Shown one piece after another: positions 1-8,460 of a DNA stretch of 64,000 nt. The DNA lies in assembly GCA_947570625.1 (NCBI GenBank), contig CANOUP010000005.1, positions 18,128 through 82,127 of the forward strand, written 5' to 3'. The translations under genes and the position numbers were made by a program. This DNA comes from an uncultured Clostridia bacterium (lineage in GTDB: Bacteria; Bacillota; Clostridia; Christensenellales; Borkfalkiaceae). Position 1 is the first letter of the stretch; the number at the start of each line of letters is the position of its first letter. The notes below the pieces were generated by a model, which did no database searches, was not told where the DNA came from, and saw only the letters and a program-made list of their open reading frames with translations.

Positions 1-13
1 CTACTATTTCCAT
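1..13 (-). CDS. Start of next pyr-operon gene, probably pyrD (partial)
   Basis: An ATG on the minus strand at 13..11 overlaps the pyrK stop codon as TAATG and opens the frame M-E-I-V before the window ends. Genes directly after pyrK in Bacillota are usually pyrD, the catalytic subunit of NAD-dependent dihydroorotate dehydrogenase, which pairs with PyrK. Only four codons are visible, so the identity rests on operon order alone. Confidence 0.4.
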
Positions 14-774
14 TATAATTCCACCTCTTCGATATTAAATACGGGCCCGTCCTTGCAGACGCGCGCGTTTTCGCCGTCAGTCTTTTTGCATACGCACACA
101 AGACATGCGCCTATACCGCACCCCATACGCTCCTCCAAAGAGACGTAACAGGGCGTTTTTATACCCCGCTCGGATAGCTTTTGTTTGAGAACTTTCAGCA
201 TTACGGGCGGCCCGCAGGCAATAATAAGGTCGGGTTCGGGTTTATCGCAGTCGTTGAGATAAGCTTCCACCGCATTGCCCTTTGCGCCGAAGCCGCCGTC
301 GTCGGTGACGATTGTAAGTTTTTCGGATTTTTCAAGCTCGTCCGTAAGGCAAACGGCGTTTTTGTTTCTGAAACCTATGTACGAATAGAATTTCTTATCC
401 GCGCAGTGTTCGCGGATTGTTGCAATCAGCGGGAATATACCAACCCCGCCGCCTATTACGGCTATATTCTTTTTTCCTTCGAGGTCAAATCCGTTGCCCA
501 GCGGGAGAAGTATTTTAAGTTTATCGCCCGCCTTTGCCTGCGACAGCTTAACCGTGCCTTCGCCCTTTAACTGATAACAAACGGAAACGTCGTTTCCTTC
601 GACCTTCATTACGCCGAGAGGACGGCGGAGAAGATGCGCGCCGTCGCCCGTGGAGAGGTTGACGAACTGTCCGCCCTTAATCCTACCCGCGCTCTCGGGA
701 AGGGTCAGCGTTATCATAAATATGTTTTCGGCAATCTTAACGTTGCTTTTTACGACTGTAGTCAAATCTTTCAT
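13..774 (-). CDS. pyrK: Dihydroorotate dehydrogenase B, electron-transfer subunit
   Basis: PyrK passes electrons from the flavin of PyrD (type 1B) to NAD+ in the cytoplasm during UMP synthesis. The 253 residues show a ferredoxin-reductase fold: an FAD-binding RRPLGV around residues 50-55, a nucleotide-binding GGGVG at 108-112, and a C-terminal [2Fe-2S] cysteine set C219-x4-C224-x2-C227-x12-C240, which is the PyrK pattern. Length is normal for the family. It is the fourth gene of a pyrB-C-F-K run; its ATG overlaps the pyrF stop as ATGA, implying translational coupling. It is a PyrK rather than a general ferredoxin reductase because of this cluster spacing and the operon. Confidence 0.95.
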   Translation of the reverse strand: MKDLTTVVKSNVKIAENIFMITLTLPESAGRIKGGQFVNLSTGDGAHLLRRPLGVMKVEGNDVSVCYQLKGEGTVKLSQAKAGDKLKILLPLGNGFDLEGKKNIAVIGGGVGIFPLIATIREHCADKKFYSYIGFRNKNAVCLTDELEKSEKLTIVTDDGGFGAKGNAVEAYLNDCDKPEPDLIIACGPPVMLKVLKQKLSERGIKTPCYVSLEERMGCGIGACLVCVCKKTDGENARVCKDGPVFNIEEVEL

Positions 775-1682
775 AATTTTATTTTAATATAATTGGCAAG
801 GTCCTGCTGCATATCGATGCACGCGGCGCGCGCCGCTTCGGCGTAACTCATACCGCTGTACTCGGGTTTTTTATAAGCGCAGATTATTCCGCGCGAGTTG
901 TTGACTATGCCCCCCAGCCCTCTTTCGTCGAAACAGACTTTAAGCATTTCCGCGCTTCCGCCCTGCGCGCCGTACCCGGGTATGAGAAAGAAAGTGTTTT
1001 TAAGGCGTTTTCTCAAATTTTCCGCTTCCTTGGGATGGGTCGCGCCGACGACCGCGCCGACGTCGGAATAACCGTAACGCCCGATTGTGTCCTTTCCCCA
1101 TTCTTCGACAAGCGCGCCCATGCGTTCGTAGACGTATTCCCCGCTCTCCAACTTTAAATTCTGCAATTCGCCAGAGGACGGGTTGGAGGTTTTGACAAGC
1201 ACGAATATGCTCTTATCCTCCGACTTTATGCTGTCAACGAAGGGCTTTATTCCGTCCGTTCCGAGATAGCCGTTGACGGTGAGCATATCCGCGGGGAAAG
1301 CCCTGAGATTTTTACCGCCCAGCTCGGTTTTGCCTAAATACGCTTTTGAGTAACAGCCCGCGGTAGAACCTATGTCGTTGCGCTTGCAGTCCGCGATTAC
1401 CGTCATACCCCTTCCGCGTGCGTAATTCACGGTATAGTTGAAAGCTTTAAGCCCCTCGTAACCGTACATTTCGTAATAGGCTATCTGCACTTTTACGGCA
1501 GGCACGATGTCGCACACTTTGTCGATTATATTCATATTGAACTCGGTAATACGTTCGGTTGCCTCGCCGAAGTCCGAAACGTCCGTCCGCATTTCGTCGG
1601 GAAGGTAATTGAAATCCGTGTCCAGACCGACGCACGTAGGGTTCTGCATTGCAATAATTTTTTCAATCAGCTTGTCAATCAT
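771..1682 (-). CDS. pyrF: Orotidine 5'-phosphate decarboxylase
   Basis: PyrF converts OMP to UMP, the last step of de novo pyrimidine synthesis. The protein is the long (about 300 residue) PyrF type, with a GLDTD start region and the catalytic Asp-Lys-Asp array in IADCKRND (about D98, K100, D103 from the chosen start). I chose the ATG at 1682 because AGAGAGGA lies about six bases upstream; an in-frame ATG nine codons earlier (1709) has no comparable ribosome site. The gene follows pyrC within a few tens of bases and overlaps pyrK by four bases. No missing active-site residue is apparent. Confidence 0.95.
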   Translation of the reverse strand: MIDKLIEKIIAMQNPTCVGLDTDFNYLPDEMRTDVSDFGEATERITEFNMNIIDKVCDIVPAVKVQIAYYEMYGYEGLKAFNYTVNYARGRGMTVIADCKRNDIGSTAGCYSKAYLGKTELGGKNLRAFPADMLTVNGYLGTDGIKPFVDSIKSEDKSIFVLVKTSNPSSGELQNLKLESGEYVYERMGALVEEWGKDTIGRYGYSDVGAVVGATHPKEAENLRKRLKNTFFLIPGYGAQGGSAEMLKVCFDERGLGGIVNNSRGIICAYKKPEYSGMSYAEAARAACIDMQQDLANYIKIKL

Positions 1683-1712
1683 TTTATCCTCTCTGCGGTG
1701 AAACTGCACCGT

Positions 1713-2978
1713 TTAATTTTTATATTTTATTTCGCCGTCGACGACGGTGTATTTTATTCTGCCGTACACTTCGTATCCGTTGAACGGCGTGTTTTTGCCT
1801 TTGGATAAGAAATTTTTACTGTCGATAACGTACTTCGCGCCAAGGTCGGCTACCGTCAAATCAGCCGCTTTACCGACCGCAATCTCTCCGCCTTCCAGCC
1901 CGAGAATTTCCGCGGGGTTGCCGCTCATTTTGCGGGCAAGTTCGCAAAGCGTCAAAGCTCCCGTCTTTACGAGGTAGGTATAGCTGAGGGCAAAGCTCGT
2001 TTCTATACCGCTCATTCCGAAGGCCGCAAGGTTGTATTCGACCTGTTTGTCTTTAAGCGAGTGAGGCGCGTGGTCGGTGACTATGCAGTCGAGCGTGCCG
2101 TCCCTGAAAGCCTCGATTACCGCACGTCTGTCGCGCTCTTCCCTGACGGGAGGGTTGACTTTCGTAAAGGTATCGTAAGAAGTTATAATATCGTCGGTAA
2201 GCACGAAGTAGTGCGGACAGCTTTCCGCCGTCACCTTCACTCCGCGCGCTTTTGCGCTTCTGATGATTTCAAGACCGCTGTACGTGGAAACGTGGCAGAT
2301 GTGGACGGGAATATTTAAACTTTCGGCAAGCGCGATATCGCGGGCAATCATAATGTCCTCGGCCGCGCGCAGACTGCCTTTAAGCCCCGTAAGCGTGGAG
2401 TTGTACCCCTCGTTGACAACACCGCCGTCCACGAGGTTCTCGTCCTCGCAGTGGCAGAGGCATTTAAGCCCGAAGCCGTCGGCGTATTCCATTGCAAGGC
2501 GCATAACGTTGGAATCCATAACGGACTTTCCGTCGTCGCTCAGCGCGACCGCGCCCGCAGATTTCATTTTGCCGATGTCCGCCATCGCCTTGCCCTCCTG
2601 ACCGCGCGTTATCGCGCCGATAGGATTTATTTTGCAAAGGTTGACTTCCTTCTGCCTGTTCTTAATGTATGAAACGACCACCGCGTTGTCGCAAACGGGG
2701 TTGGTGTTGGGCATACAGCATACCTGCGTAAACCCGCCCGCGACCGAGGCGCGCGACCCGCTTTCGATATCTTCCTTTCCCTCGAAGCCCGGTTCGCGCA
2801 GGTGCACGTGCATGTCGATGAGCCCGGGGAATACGTGAAGCCCCGACGCGTCTACCGTTTCGCAGTCCGCGGTTATGTGCTCCGCTATTTTTGCAATCTT
2901 TCCGTCTTGGAGAAGAATATCGAGTTTTTTTACGCCGTCATTTAAAACGAGCGCGCCGTTCTTTATCAAAAGTTTCAT
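1713..2978 (-). CDS. pyrC: Dihydroorotase
   Basis: PyrC cyclises carbamoyl-aspartate to dihydroorotate. The 421-residue sequence has the amidohydrolase metal motif HVH (H57, H59) followed by LREPG, a GALSDDG-like loop near residue 150, and a TDHAPH motif around residue 300 supplying the catalytic Asp. This is the long, bacterial class I-type dihydroorotase. The start overlaps the pyrB stop as ATGA, so the two are probably translated together. Length and motifs match an active enzyme; an allantoinase or hydantoinase is excluded mainly by the pyr operon context. Confidence 0.95.
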   Translation of the reverse strand: MKLLIKNGALVLNDGVKKLDILLQDGKIAKIAEHITADCETVDASGLHVFPGLIDMHVHLREPGFEGKEDIESGSRASVAGGFTQVCCMPNTNPVCDNAVVVSYIKNRQKEVNLCKINPIGAITRGQEGKAMADIGKMKSAGAVALSDDGKSVMDSNVMRLAMEYADGFGLKCLCHCEDENLVDGGVVNEGYNSTLTGLKGSLRAAEDIMIARDIALAESLNIPVHICHVSTYSGLEIIRSAKARGVKVTAESCPHYFVLTDDIITSYDTFTKVNPPVREERDRRAVIEAFRDGTLDCIVTDHAPHSLKDKQVEYNLAAFGMSGIETSFALSYTYLVKTGALTLCELARKMSGNPAEILGLEGGEIAVGKAADLTVADLGAKYVIDSKNFLSKGKNTPFNGYEVYGRIKYTVVDGEIKYKN

Positions 2979-3904
2979 AATTCAGCCTCCCTGTATTCGG
3001 CAAGCAGTTTCAAAAGCGCCATGCGCACGGCAAGCCCGCAGGTGACCTGTTCGAGGATTACGCTCTTTTCGCCGTCTATGACGGAGGGCGAAAGCTCGAC
3101 CCCCCTGTTCACGGGACCGGGGTGCAACACGATTGCGTCCTTTTTTGCATACTTCAAAAGTTCGTCGTTGACGCCGTAATATTTCGAGTATTCGGAAAGC
3201 GAGGGGAAAAGCCCGCCGTTCTGGCGTTCGAGCTGTATCCTCAGCCCCATTACGCCGTCCGCGCCCTCGATTGCTTCCTCGCGGGATTTGCAGACCTTTG
3301 CGCCCAGTTTTTCTATCTCTTTGGGCAACAGCGTCGCGGGTGCGTACATGTACACCTGCGCGCCTAATTTGGTAAGACCGAACAGGTTGCTCTTTGCGAC
3401 CCTGCTGTGCTTTATGTCGCCGAGAATAGCGATTTTAAGCCCCTCTATTTTTTTGAATTTACGTTTGAGCGCAAGCATATCCAGAAGCGCCTGCGTCGGG
3501 TGCTCGTTCATGCCGTCGCCCCCGTTTAAAACGCTTGCTTTTACACGGCCTGCCAAAAGCTTGGGCGCGCCAGCCATGGGGTGGCGGATTACTATGAAAT
3601 CAGTTTTGAGCGAGTCGAGCGTTTCGCCCGTGTCTATCAGGGTTTCGCCTTTCTGCACGGAACTTGCGGAAGAGGAAATATTCACTTCGCTCGCGCCGAG
3701 GTATTTTCCCGCCAGCTCGAAGGAAGTGCGCGTCCTCGTGCTGTTCTCGTAGAAAAGGGTAATCAGCGATTTGCCCGACAGCAAATCCGACTTTTTGTTT
3801 TTGCCGTCGAGGAATTTTCTCATTCCCTCCGCCTCGCGGAGAATTTCGTCTATTTCTTCCGCAGACGTATCGTACAGACCGAGAAGGTCTTTCTTTTTAA
3901 GCAT
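2975..3904 (-). CDS. pyrB: Aspartate carbamoyltransferase, catalytic chain
   Basis: PyrB condenses carbamoyl phosphate with aspartate, the committed step of pyrimidine synthesis. The carbamoyl-phosphate motif STRTRT is at residues 55-60, with HPTQALLD near 137 and LHPGPVNRG near 265, all typical of the catalytic chain (309 residues). No pyrI regulatory chain is visible, as in most Bacillota. It is the first gene of the operon and has a good ribosome site (AAGGAG, nine bases before ATG). A terminator-like hairpin lies directly upstream in the leader, so expression is probably set by attenuation. Confidence 0.95.
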   Translation of the reverse strand: MLKKKDLLGLYDTSAEEIDEILREAEGMRKFLDGKNKKSDLLSGKSLITLFYENSTRTRTSFELAGKYLGASEVNISSSASSVQKGETLIDTGETLDSLKTDFIVIRHPMAGAPKLLAGRVKASVLNGGDGMNEHPTQALLDMLALKRKFKKIEGLKIAILGDIKHSRVAKSNLFGLTKLGAQVYMYAPATLLPKEIEKLGAKVCKSREEAIEGADGVMGLRIQLERQNGGLFPSLSEYSKYYGVNDELLKYAKKDAIVLHPGPVNRGVELSPSVIDGEKSVILEQVTCGLAVRMALLKLLAEYREAEL

Positions 3905-3918
3905 TTGTTTCTCCTTAT

Positions 3919-3978
3919 AAAAAAAGCGGTAAAGGCGTAAAAATTACGAACTTTTCAAGTCCGTCTGCGCCCTTCCGC
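3919..3978 (-). terminator. Attenuator-like hairpin in the pyr leader
   Basis: On the minus strand, GCGGAAGGGCG (3978..3968) pairs with CGCCTTTACCGC (3937..3926), leaving one bulged A, and is followed at once by seven T. The loop holds a second hairpin, ACGGACTT-GAA-AAGTTCGT. The T run ends only a few bases before the pyrB ribosome site. This fits an intrinsic terminator controlling entry into pyrBCFK. I do not see a recognisable PyrR-binding box, and the stretch from the predicted start of transcription to the hairpin is only about 25 bases, so the sensing mechanism is open. Confidence 0.65.
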
Positions 3979-4009
3979 TCGTTGAAGATATTATTACCGA
4001 ACAGTAAAA

Positions 4010-4039
4010 ATTATATCGCATTTCAAAATACCGTTACAA
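4010..4039 (-). promoter_or_regulatory. Predicted SigA promoter of the pyr operon
   Basis: Minus strand TTGTAA (4039..4034), an 18-base spacer and a consensus TATAAT (4015..4010). It lies about 100 bases upstream of pyrB and just ahead of the attenuator-like hairpin. Confidence 0.6.
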
Positions 4040-4111
4040 ATTTATCGCTAAAAGTATACCACTATAAACGGCGGTTGTAAAGTGTTTAATAAGGCAAAAA
4101 TGCAATAGCCG

Positions 4112-4807
4112 TTATAAAATTCTCTGCAAGCTGAAACCGACCTTGTCGCACGAAGTCAGAACGTATTCGATACCGCCCGATACCGTGCGCAGCGGGAAAA
4201 AGTTTTCGCCGTGGATATGCCCGAAAACGACCTTTTCGACCCCGTTTTCTTCGAACATCCGCGTGAACAGAGTCGCAGGCGTTTTAAGGCTGAATGGGGG
4301 GTAATGTATGAGCGCTATGACCCTGTCGCCCTCTTCTTTTACCTTGTTCACCTGCTTGAAGCAGAGCGAAAATCTTTCGGCTTCCCTGCGGTAAAGTTTC
4401 TCGTCGCGGGCGGTGTAGTCTGTGCTTCCCGGGCATGTCCATCCGCGCGAACCGCAGATAATTATATTGCCGAACTTGACGCAGTCGTTCTGCAAAAAGT
4501 AAAAGGTTGCGTCGGGCGCGGAGTCACGCAGTTTTGTAATGCCGTTCCACCAGTAATCGTGGTTGCCGCGTATAAAAACCTTTCTGCCCTTCAACGGGGA
4601 AAGAGAGTTCAAATCGAACAGTCCCTCGCTTAAAGTCAGCCCCCAGCTTATATCTCCGCAGATTAAAACAATGTCCTCTTCCGACACTTTTTTCTGCCAG
4701 TCGGCTTTGATTTTTTCAAAGTGATTTTCCCACCCCGCGCCGAACACGTCCATAGGTTTGTCGCACGTTCCCGAAAGGTGCAAATCGCTTATCGCAAAAA
4801 TTTTCAT
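4112..4807 (-). CDS. Calcineurin-like metallophosphoesterase
   Basis: A 231-residue cytoplasmic phosphoesterase with the full dinuclear-metal motif series: D8-L-H10 in SDLHLSG, GD near residue 51, GNHDYWW near 81, and GHIHGE near 200. The fold and metal ligands are clear, but the substrate is not; relatives act on phosphodiesters or are uncharacterised. It has no signal peptide. The gene stands alone between the pyr promoter and a hairpin at 4961-4990. Confidence 0.85.
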   Translation of the reverse strand: MKIFAISDLHLSGTCDKPMDVFGAGWENHFEKIKADWQKKVSEEDIVLICGDISWGLTLSEGLFDLNSLSPLKGRKVFIRGNHDYWWNGITKLRDSAPDATFYFLQNDCVKFGNIIICGSRGWTCPGSTDYTARDEKLYRREAERFSLCFKQVNKVKEEGDRVIALIHYPPFSLKTPATLFTRMFEENGVEKVVFGHIHGENFFPLRTVSGGIEYVLTSCDKVGFSLQRIL

Positions 4808-4960
4808 AACATTTACGCCGTTGAAAAGTCGTTCTCAAAAAAAGGCGCCCGCCCTGTTTTTATATACATTTTAACACATATTTTCCTAATTTTAAAGCGT
4901 TTTTCGCAAAAAAACGGCAGTTATGCGTGACATAGTACTATTTTTATGCCGTAAAATAGT

Positions 4961-4990
4961 GGCAGGCGGAGCATTTTTGCTCCGCCTGCC
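4961..4990. terminator. Perfect 13-bp hairpin between two minus-strand genes
   Basis: GGCAGGCGGAGCA and TGCTCCGCCTGCC form a perfect stem around a TTTT loop. It sits about 75 bases after the stop of the 5065-5721 gene. No long T run follows on either strand, so termination may be weak or the hairpin may protect a 3' end. The rest of the 4808-5064 gap holds nothing else I recognise. Confidence 0.5.
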
Positions 4991-5064
4991 TATTAACTAC
5001 GCCTTACCGCCTACCCGGTTATGGTTTCCGAAAGTTTTAGTAAAACGTTGTTGTCTTTGTCTTT

Positions 5065-5721
5065 TTACTGTTTGGAACAGGTCTTGCCCTGCGGGTATAG
5101 GGGAAGCTCGAAGAAGCCCGCGCATACCTCGTGCGAATACTCCTGTGCGGGCGGTATTGCGCAGTAGCCGTAGCTGGGGACGAGAATTTCAACGTCTATG
5201 GCAACCTTCAAAATTACGGTTATGCAGGCGTTGACTTTAAACGTTCCCGTCGTCGGGTCGAACGTGCCTTCGGCGCACACTGCGGATACTTCCGCGGTGA
5301 TTTTATAGGGCATTATCGACGGAGCGGGAACAAACAGCAATACGTCCTGAGCGACGGAAATAGTAGCCTGCGCCACTCCTTCCACGCCGTTTGCGTCGGT
5401 GTAAGCTATCTCTACAGGAATACCGACCGTCGCCTGTACTCTCGCACAGCCGGGCTTGTCGGCAAGCCTTTCCACGTTGAGATTGGTTATGACGCCGGCG
5501 GAAGTTGTCGACCTCGCACTGATGAACGTCAAGGGGTATGTAGGGTCGGCGGGAATGCTGTCCGTAAGCGTCAGAGTATAGTTTTCTATCTGAATCTGCT
5601 TAATGCACGCGTCGAAAATTTTCTGTGCCTGAATACATACTTTTTCGCACAGGCCGTTGAGGGGATTTCCGCTTATGGTGCCGGGGCATTTATCCGATTG
5701 AAAATTCGAAAAAAATGACAT
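5065..5721 (-). CDS. Conserved Cys-containing protein of unknown function
   Basis: 218 residues, not recognised as a named family. The N-terminus carries the segment NGLCEKVCIQAQKIFDACIK (C25, C29, C39) followed by beta-rich, Thr/Val-rich sequence and a second group of cysteines near the C-terminus. There is no signal peptide or membrane segment. A similar N-terminal motif occurs, as far as I recall, in uncharacterised proteins of spore-forming Clostridia, so a spore-surface role is possible but unproven. It lies downstream of a small LysM protein and upstream of a strong hairpin. Composition matches the surrounding core genes. Confidence 0.6.
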   Translation of the reverse strand: MSFFSNFQSDKCPGTISGNPLNGLCEKVCIQAQKIFDACIKQIQIENYTLTLTDSIPADPTYPLTFISARSTTSAGVITNLNVERLADKPGCARVQATVGIPVEIAYTDANGVEGVAQATISVAQDVLLFVPAPSIMPYKITAEVSAVCAEGTFDPTTGTFKVNACITVILKVAIDVEILVPSYGYCAIPPAQEYSHEVCAGFFELPLYPQGKTCSKQ

Positions 5722-5766
5722 TTTGACCTCCGTTTGTTTTTATATTACATTATATGCCACGCGGTT

Positions 5767-6045
5767 TTATATCGGCACAAATAATTTGCAGGTCGGATAT
5801 ACGGGTTTGAAGGCGTTGAGTTTTTTCAGCTCCTCTTCGTCCGCCCCGAATTTCACCGCGACCGTTTTGTAACTGTCGCCGGGTTTTGCGGTGTATTTCA
5901 AAAACTTGCCTTCGCTTATGCGTATCACCGCGCCTTCGAACACGCGGGCGCAGACGGGAGTATCCAGCACCCTTTCTATGTCGACGGCGGTTTGCCCGCG
6001 CTTTACCCTGAAATATTTGCTTTTGTCGGTAACGAGCGTAAACAT
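5767..6045 (-). CDS. Small LysM-domain protein
   Basis: 92 residues. The C-terminal half (about 49-91) reads as a LysM unit: YTAKPGDSYKTVAVKFG, then an ELKKLNAF segment and a final LFVP. LysM domains bind N-acetylglucosamine polymers such as peptidoglycan. There is no signal peptide; such short LysM proteins in spore formers are often spore-coat or cortex associated, which would be released without Sec export. It is read in the same direction as the Cys-containing gene 45 bases downstream, and the two may be cotranscribed. Confidence 0.7.
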   Translation of the reverse strand: MFTLVTDKSKYFRVKRGQTAVDIERVLDTPVCARVFEGAVIRISEGKFLKYTAKPGDSYKTVAVKFGADEEELKKLNAFKPVYPTCKLFVPI

Positions 6046-6109
6046 TTGTATATTATACGGTCAAACCCTGTAAAAATGTTCATAATCGGCGCGAAAAATT
6101 TGTAGAATA

Positions 6110-7615
6110 ATGTTGATGAAACAGAACATTTACAGGTCGGCGGCGTTGGTTACCGTATTTTCCACGATAGAAAAAGCGTTGAGTTTCTTTTACAGGATTG
6201 TTTTGTCGCGCATTATCGGCGCGGAAGGGCTGGGCATTTACCAGATTTGCCTTTCTGTATTCGCCGTGTTCCTGACAATGGCGTCGAGCGGTATTCCCGT
6301 AACCGTTTCAAGATTGATGGCAAAGAGCGGAGCCGAAGGCGACGTCAAAGGCAAAAACTCGGCGGTGACGGCGGGCATTTTAGGAACTTTGATATTCACC
6401 GTACCCATTGCGATAATTCTTTTCTTCGGCAGAAACCTTCTCGACTTTCTGTTTTCGGACGACAGGTGCAAGGACATTTTCCTCCTGCTCCTGCCCGGGC
6501 TTATCCTCACTTCGGTTTACGCCGTAATCAGGGGCTCGTTCTGGGGCAACAAACAGTTTCTTCCGTACAGCGTAATAGAGCTTTTGGAGGACGCCGTCAT
6601 GGTAATCCTCGGCTGTATACTCGTTTACGGGATAGCCGACCCCGTGCTCGGCGCGCAGCGCGCGACGCTAGCGGTGCTGATATCGTACGTGTTCTCGTTC
6701 ATAGTTTCGCTGGGCTGGTACTTTTTCAGGGGCGGAAGGCTGGCAAACCCCAAAAGCCAGCTTAAACCGCTGTTCTCGTCCTCCCTGCCCATTACGGCAA
6801 TGCGCACGTCCACTTCCGTGCTCAATTCCGCCGTCGCCGTGCTTTTGCCCGTCCTTTTGATGAGCGCTTACAACCTTACCAATTCAGAAGCCATAAGCCT
6901 TTACGGCGTAGCCATAGGCATGAGCGTGCCCATACTGTTCATACCATCCTCGCTCATAGGCTCCATTTCCGTCGTGGTCGCGCCCGAGCTTTCGGAAAAC
7001 TACTACAAAAACAACACCGCGCTGATTAAGTACGACGTAGAAAAATCAATAAAAGCCTCTATTTTCATAGCGACTTTGCTTGTGCCCGTGCTCTTCGTGC
7101 TAGGCGGGGATATTGGCGAGGTGCTGTATTCCAACCAGCTGAGCGGTGAAATAGTGCACAGGTGCTCGTTTATTCTTTTGCCCATGTGTCTGGCAATGAT
7201 TACCACCACGGTTCTCAACTCGATGAATTGCGAGAAAAAGACGCTGGTCTACTTCATTATCGGCGCAATCGCAATGCTTGTATGCATATTCTCGCTTACT
7301 AAGTATATAGGCATTTACTCGTACATGACGGGGCTTGCGCTCAGCTTTATAATCACCTGCGTGCTCAACCTCAACCTTCTGAGAAAGAAATGTCCGGGAC
7401 TGAAATTCGTGAAATACACGGCGCACGCGTTAATCGTCCTTGTCGGTTCGTGCCTGTTCGGCTCGTTCTTAAACGGCATACTCGTAAACTTCGTTCCGCC
7501 CCTCGCAAGACTGTTCATATGCGCGCCCGCCTGCCTTGCGTTTACTTCCACATTCCTTTACTGCCTTGAAATGTTCACGTTCAGACCGCTTAAAAAGCTT
7601 ATTTCGAAAAGGTGA
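6110..7615 (+). CDS. SpoVB-like lipid/polysaccharide flippase (MOP superfamily)
   Basis: A 501-residue integral membrane protein with about 14 hydrophobic segments. The N-terminus (SRIIGAEGLGIYQICLSVFA) is typical of the polysaccharide transport/MATE branch that includes stage V sporulation protein B and MurJ-like flippases, which move lipid-linked precursors across the membrane. Many spore formers carry several paralogues, so this one could serve cortex or cell-wall synthesis. Two in-frame ATGs six bases apart are possible starts and neither has a strong ribosome site. Its 3' end overlaps the convergent TSUP gene by 17 bases. Confidence 0.8.
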   Translation: MLMKQNIYRSAALVTVFSTIEKALSFFYRIVLSRIIGAEGLGIYQICLSVFAVFLTMASSGIPVTVSRLMAKSGAEGDVKGKNSAVTAGILGTLIFTVPIAIILFFGRNLLDFLFSDDRCKDIFLLLLPGLILTSVYAVIRGSFWGNKQFLPYSVIELLEDAVMVILGCILVYGIADPVLGAQRATLAVLISYVFSFIVSLGWYFFRGGRLANPKSQLKPLFSSSLPITAMRTSTSVLNSAVAVLLPVLLMSAYNLTNSEAISLYGVAIGMSVPILFIPSSLIGSISVVVAPELSENYYKNNTALIKYDVEKSIKASIFIATLLVPVLFVLGGDIGEVLYSNQLSGEIVHRCSFILLPMCLAMITTTVLNSMNCEKKTLVYFIIGAIAMLVCIFSLTKYIGIYSYMTGLALSFIITCVLNLNLLRKKCPGLKFVKYTAHALIVLVGSCLFGSFLNGILVNFVPPLARLFICAPACLAFTSTFLYCLEMFTFRPLKKLISKR

Positions 7616-7973
7616 AAATCTTAGTTTCGAGAAGCAGTTTGACGGCTAGCGCGACAAGGAACGCGCCGAAAAGCTTTTTCAAAACTTCGGAAGGCAACAA
7701 CGACGCGAGAAAGCCCGCGCCTACGGAAACAACGATTGCGGGAAGGACTATCCATAAAAGACCTTTGGTTTTCAAAAGCCCGTTTTCCTTGTGAACTTTA
7801 AGGGTAAACAGCGCCATGGGAAGAAAGGCTATCAGGTTGACCGCCTGCGCGGCATGCTGTTCCACGCCCATAAAAATGGTAAGCGCGGGAATGAGCACCG
7901 TTCCACCGCCCATTCCCATACCGCCGAGCATACCCGAAAAGAACCCCGCAAGCGCGAAAAGCAGAAAACTCAA
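7599..7973 (-). CDS. TSUP (TauE/SafE) transporter, half-size subunit
   Basis: 124 residues with about four membrane segments and the glycine-rich TSUP signature GGMGMGGGTVLIPAL near residues 18-32. TSUP proteins export small sulfur-containing anions such as sulfite or sulfoacetate; full-length members are about 250 residues with two repeats. This gene is only one repeat and its ATG overlaps the stop of a second half-size gene by four bases, so the two probably form a heterodimer. Tail-to-tail overlap with the spoVB-like gene leaves no room for a terminator. The substrate cannot be read from sequence. Confidence 0.8.
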   Translation of the reverse strand: MSFLLFALAGFFSGMLGGMGMGGGTVLIPALTIFMGVEQHAAQAVNLIAFLPMALFTLKVHKENGLLKTKGLLWIVLPAIVVSVGAGFLASLLPSEVLKKLFGAFLVALAVKLLLETKIFTFSK

Positions 7974-8329
7974 AACAGCATCCTTATGCCCGCGGCGAAC
8001 ATTACGGCGATAAAAATATAATTTATAACCGTTTTGGGACAGCCCGACAGCATATACGCGCCGACGATACCGCCCGCGACCGAACCTATGGCCGCGGGTA
8101 TTACCACGTCCGCCGAAGCGTACCCGTTAATTATATAGATTAAAGCGCTTGCGGCGCAGACGGGCGCAATGACGAAGATTGCCGTAGCGTGCGCCTCCTT
8201 ATCCTCGTAACCCAGCATTTTACCGAGAAGGGGCACCGCAATCATTCCCCCTCCCCCGCCGAAGAGCCCGTTCACGGCGCCTGTAAGCGCGCCCGCCGTA
8301 AGTCTTTTGAAAAAATTATTCTTTTTCAT
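7970..8329 (-). CDS. TSUP (TauE/SafE) transporter, half-size subunit
   Basis: 119 residues with about four membrane segments and the TSUP glycine motif NGLFGGGGGMIAVPLL near residues 20-35. It is the first gene of a two-gene unit; its TGA overlaps the ATG of the downstream half-size partner. The pair together equals a normal eight-helix TSUP protein. The two halves are different in sequence, as expected for an old duplication rather than a recent frameshift, and both start and end cleanly. A role in sulfur-anion export is inferred from the family only. Confidence 0.8.
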   Translation of the reverse strand: MKKNNFFKRLTAGALTGAVNGLFGGGGGMIAVPLLGKMLGYEDKEAHATAIFVIAPVCAASALIYIINGYASADVVIPAAIGSVAGGIVGAYMLSGCPKTVINYIFIAVMFAAGIRMLF

Positions 8330-8395
8330 TTGCTTTTAAGTATGAGCAATAAGGTGAAAATAATTAAAAAATTTGCATATTCCCGCTATAATTGC

Positions 8396-8424
8396 TTGAT
8401 TAAAATGCGCATTTATATTAAAAT
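8396..8424 (+). promoter_or_regulatory. Predicted promoter of the large surface-protein gene
   Basis: TTGATT, 17-base spacer, TAAAAT. The start codon at 8461 follows an AAGGA ribosome site at 8447-8451. Confidence 0.5.
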
Positions 8425-8460
8425 ATCAAAGATACGATTATTTATTAAGGAAAATACGTT

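Noticed and set aside
3979-4009. PyrR-binding box upstream of pyrB
   Set aside because: The short stretch between promoter and terminator does not fit the PyrR box sequence or the space needed.
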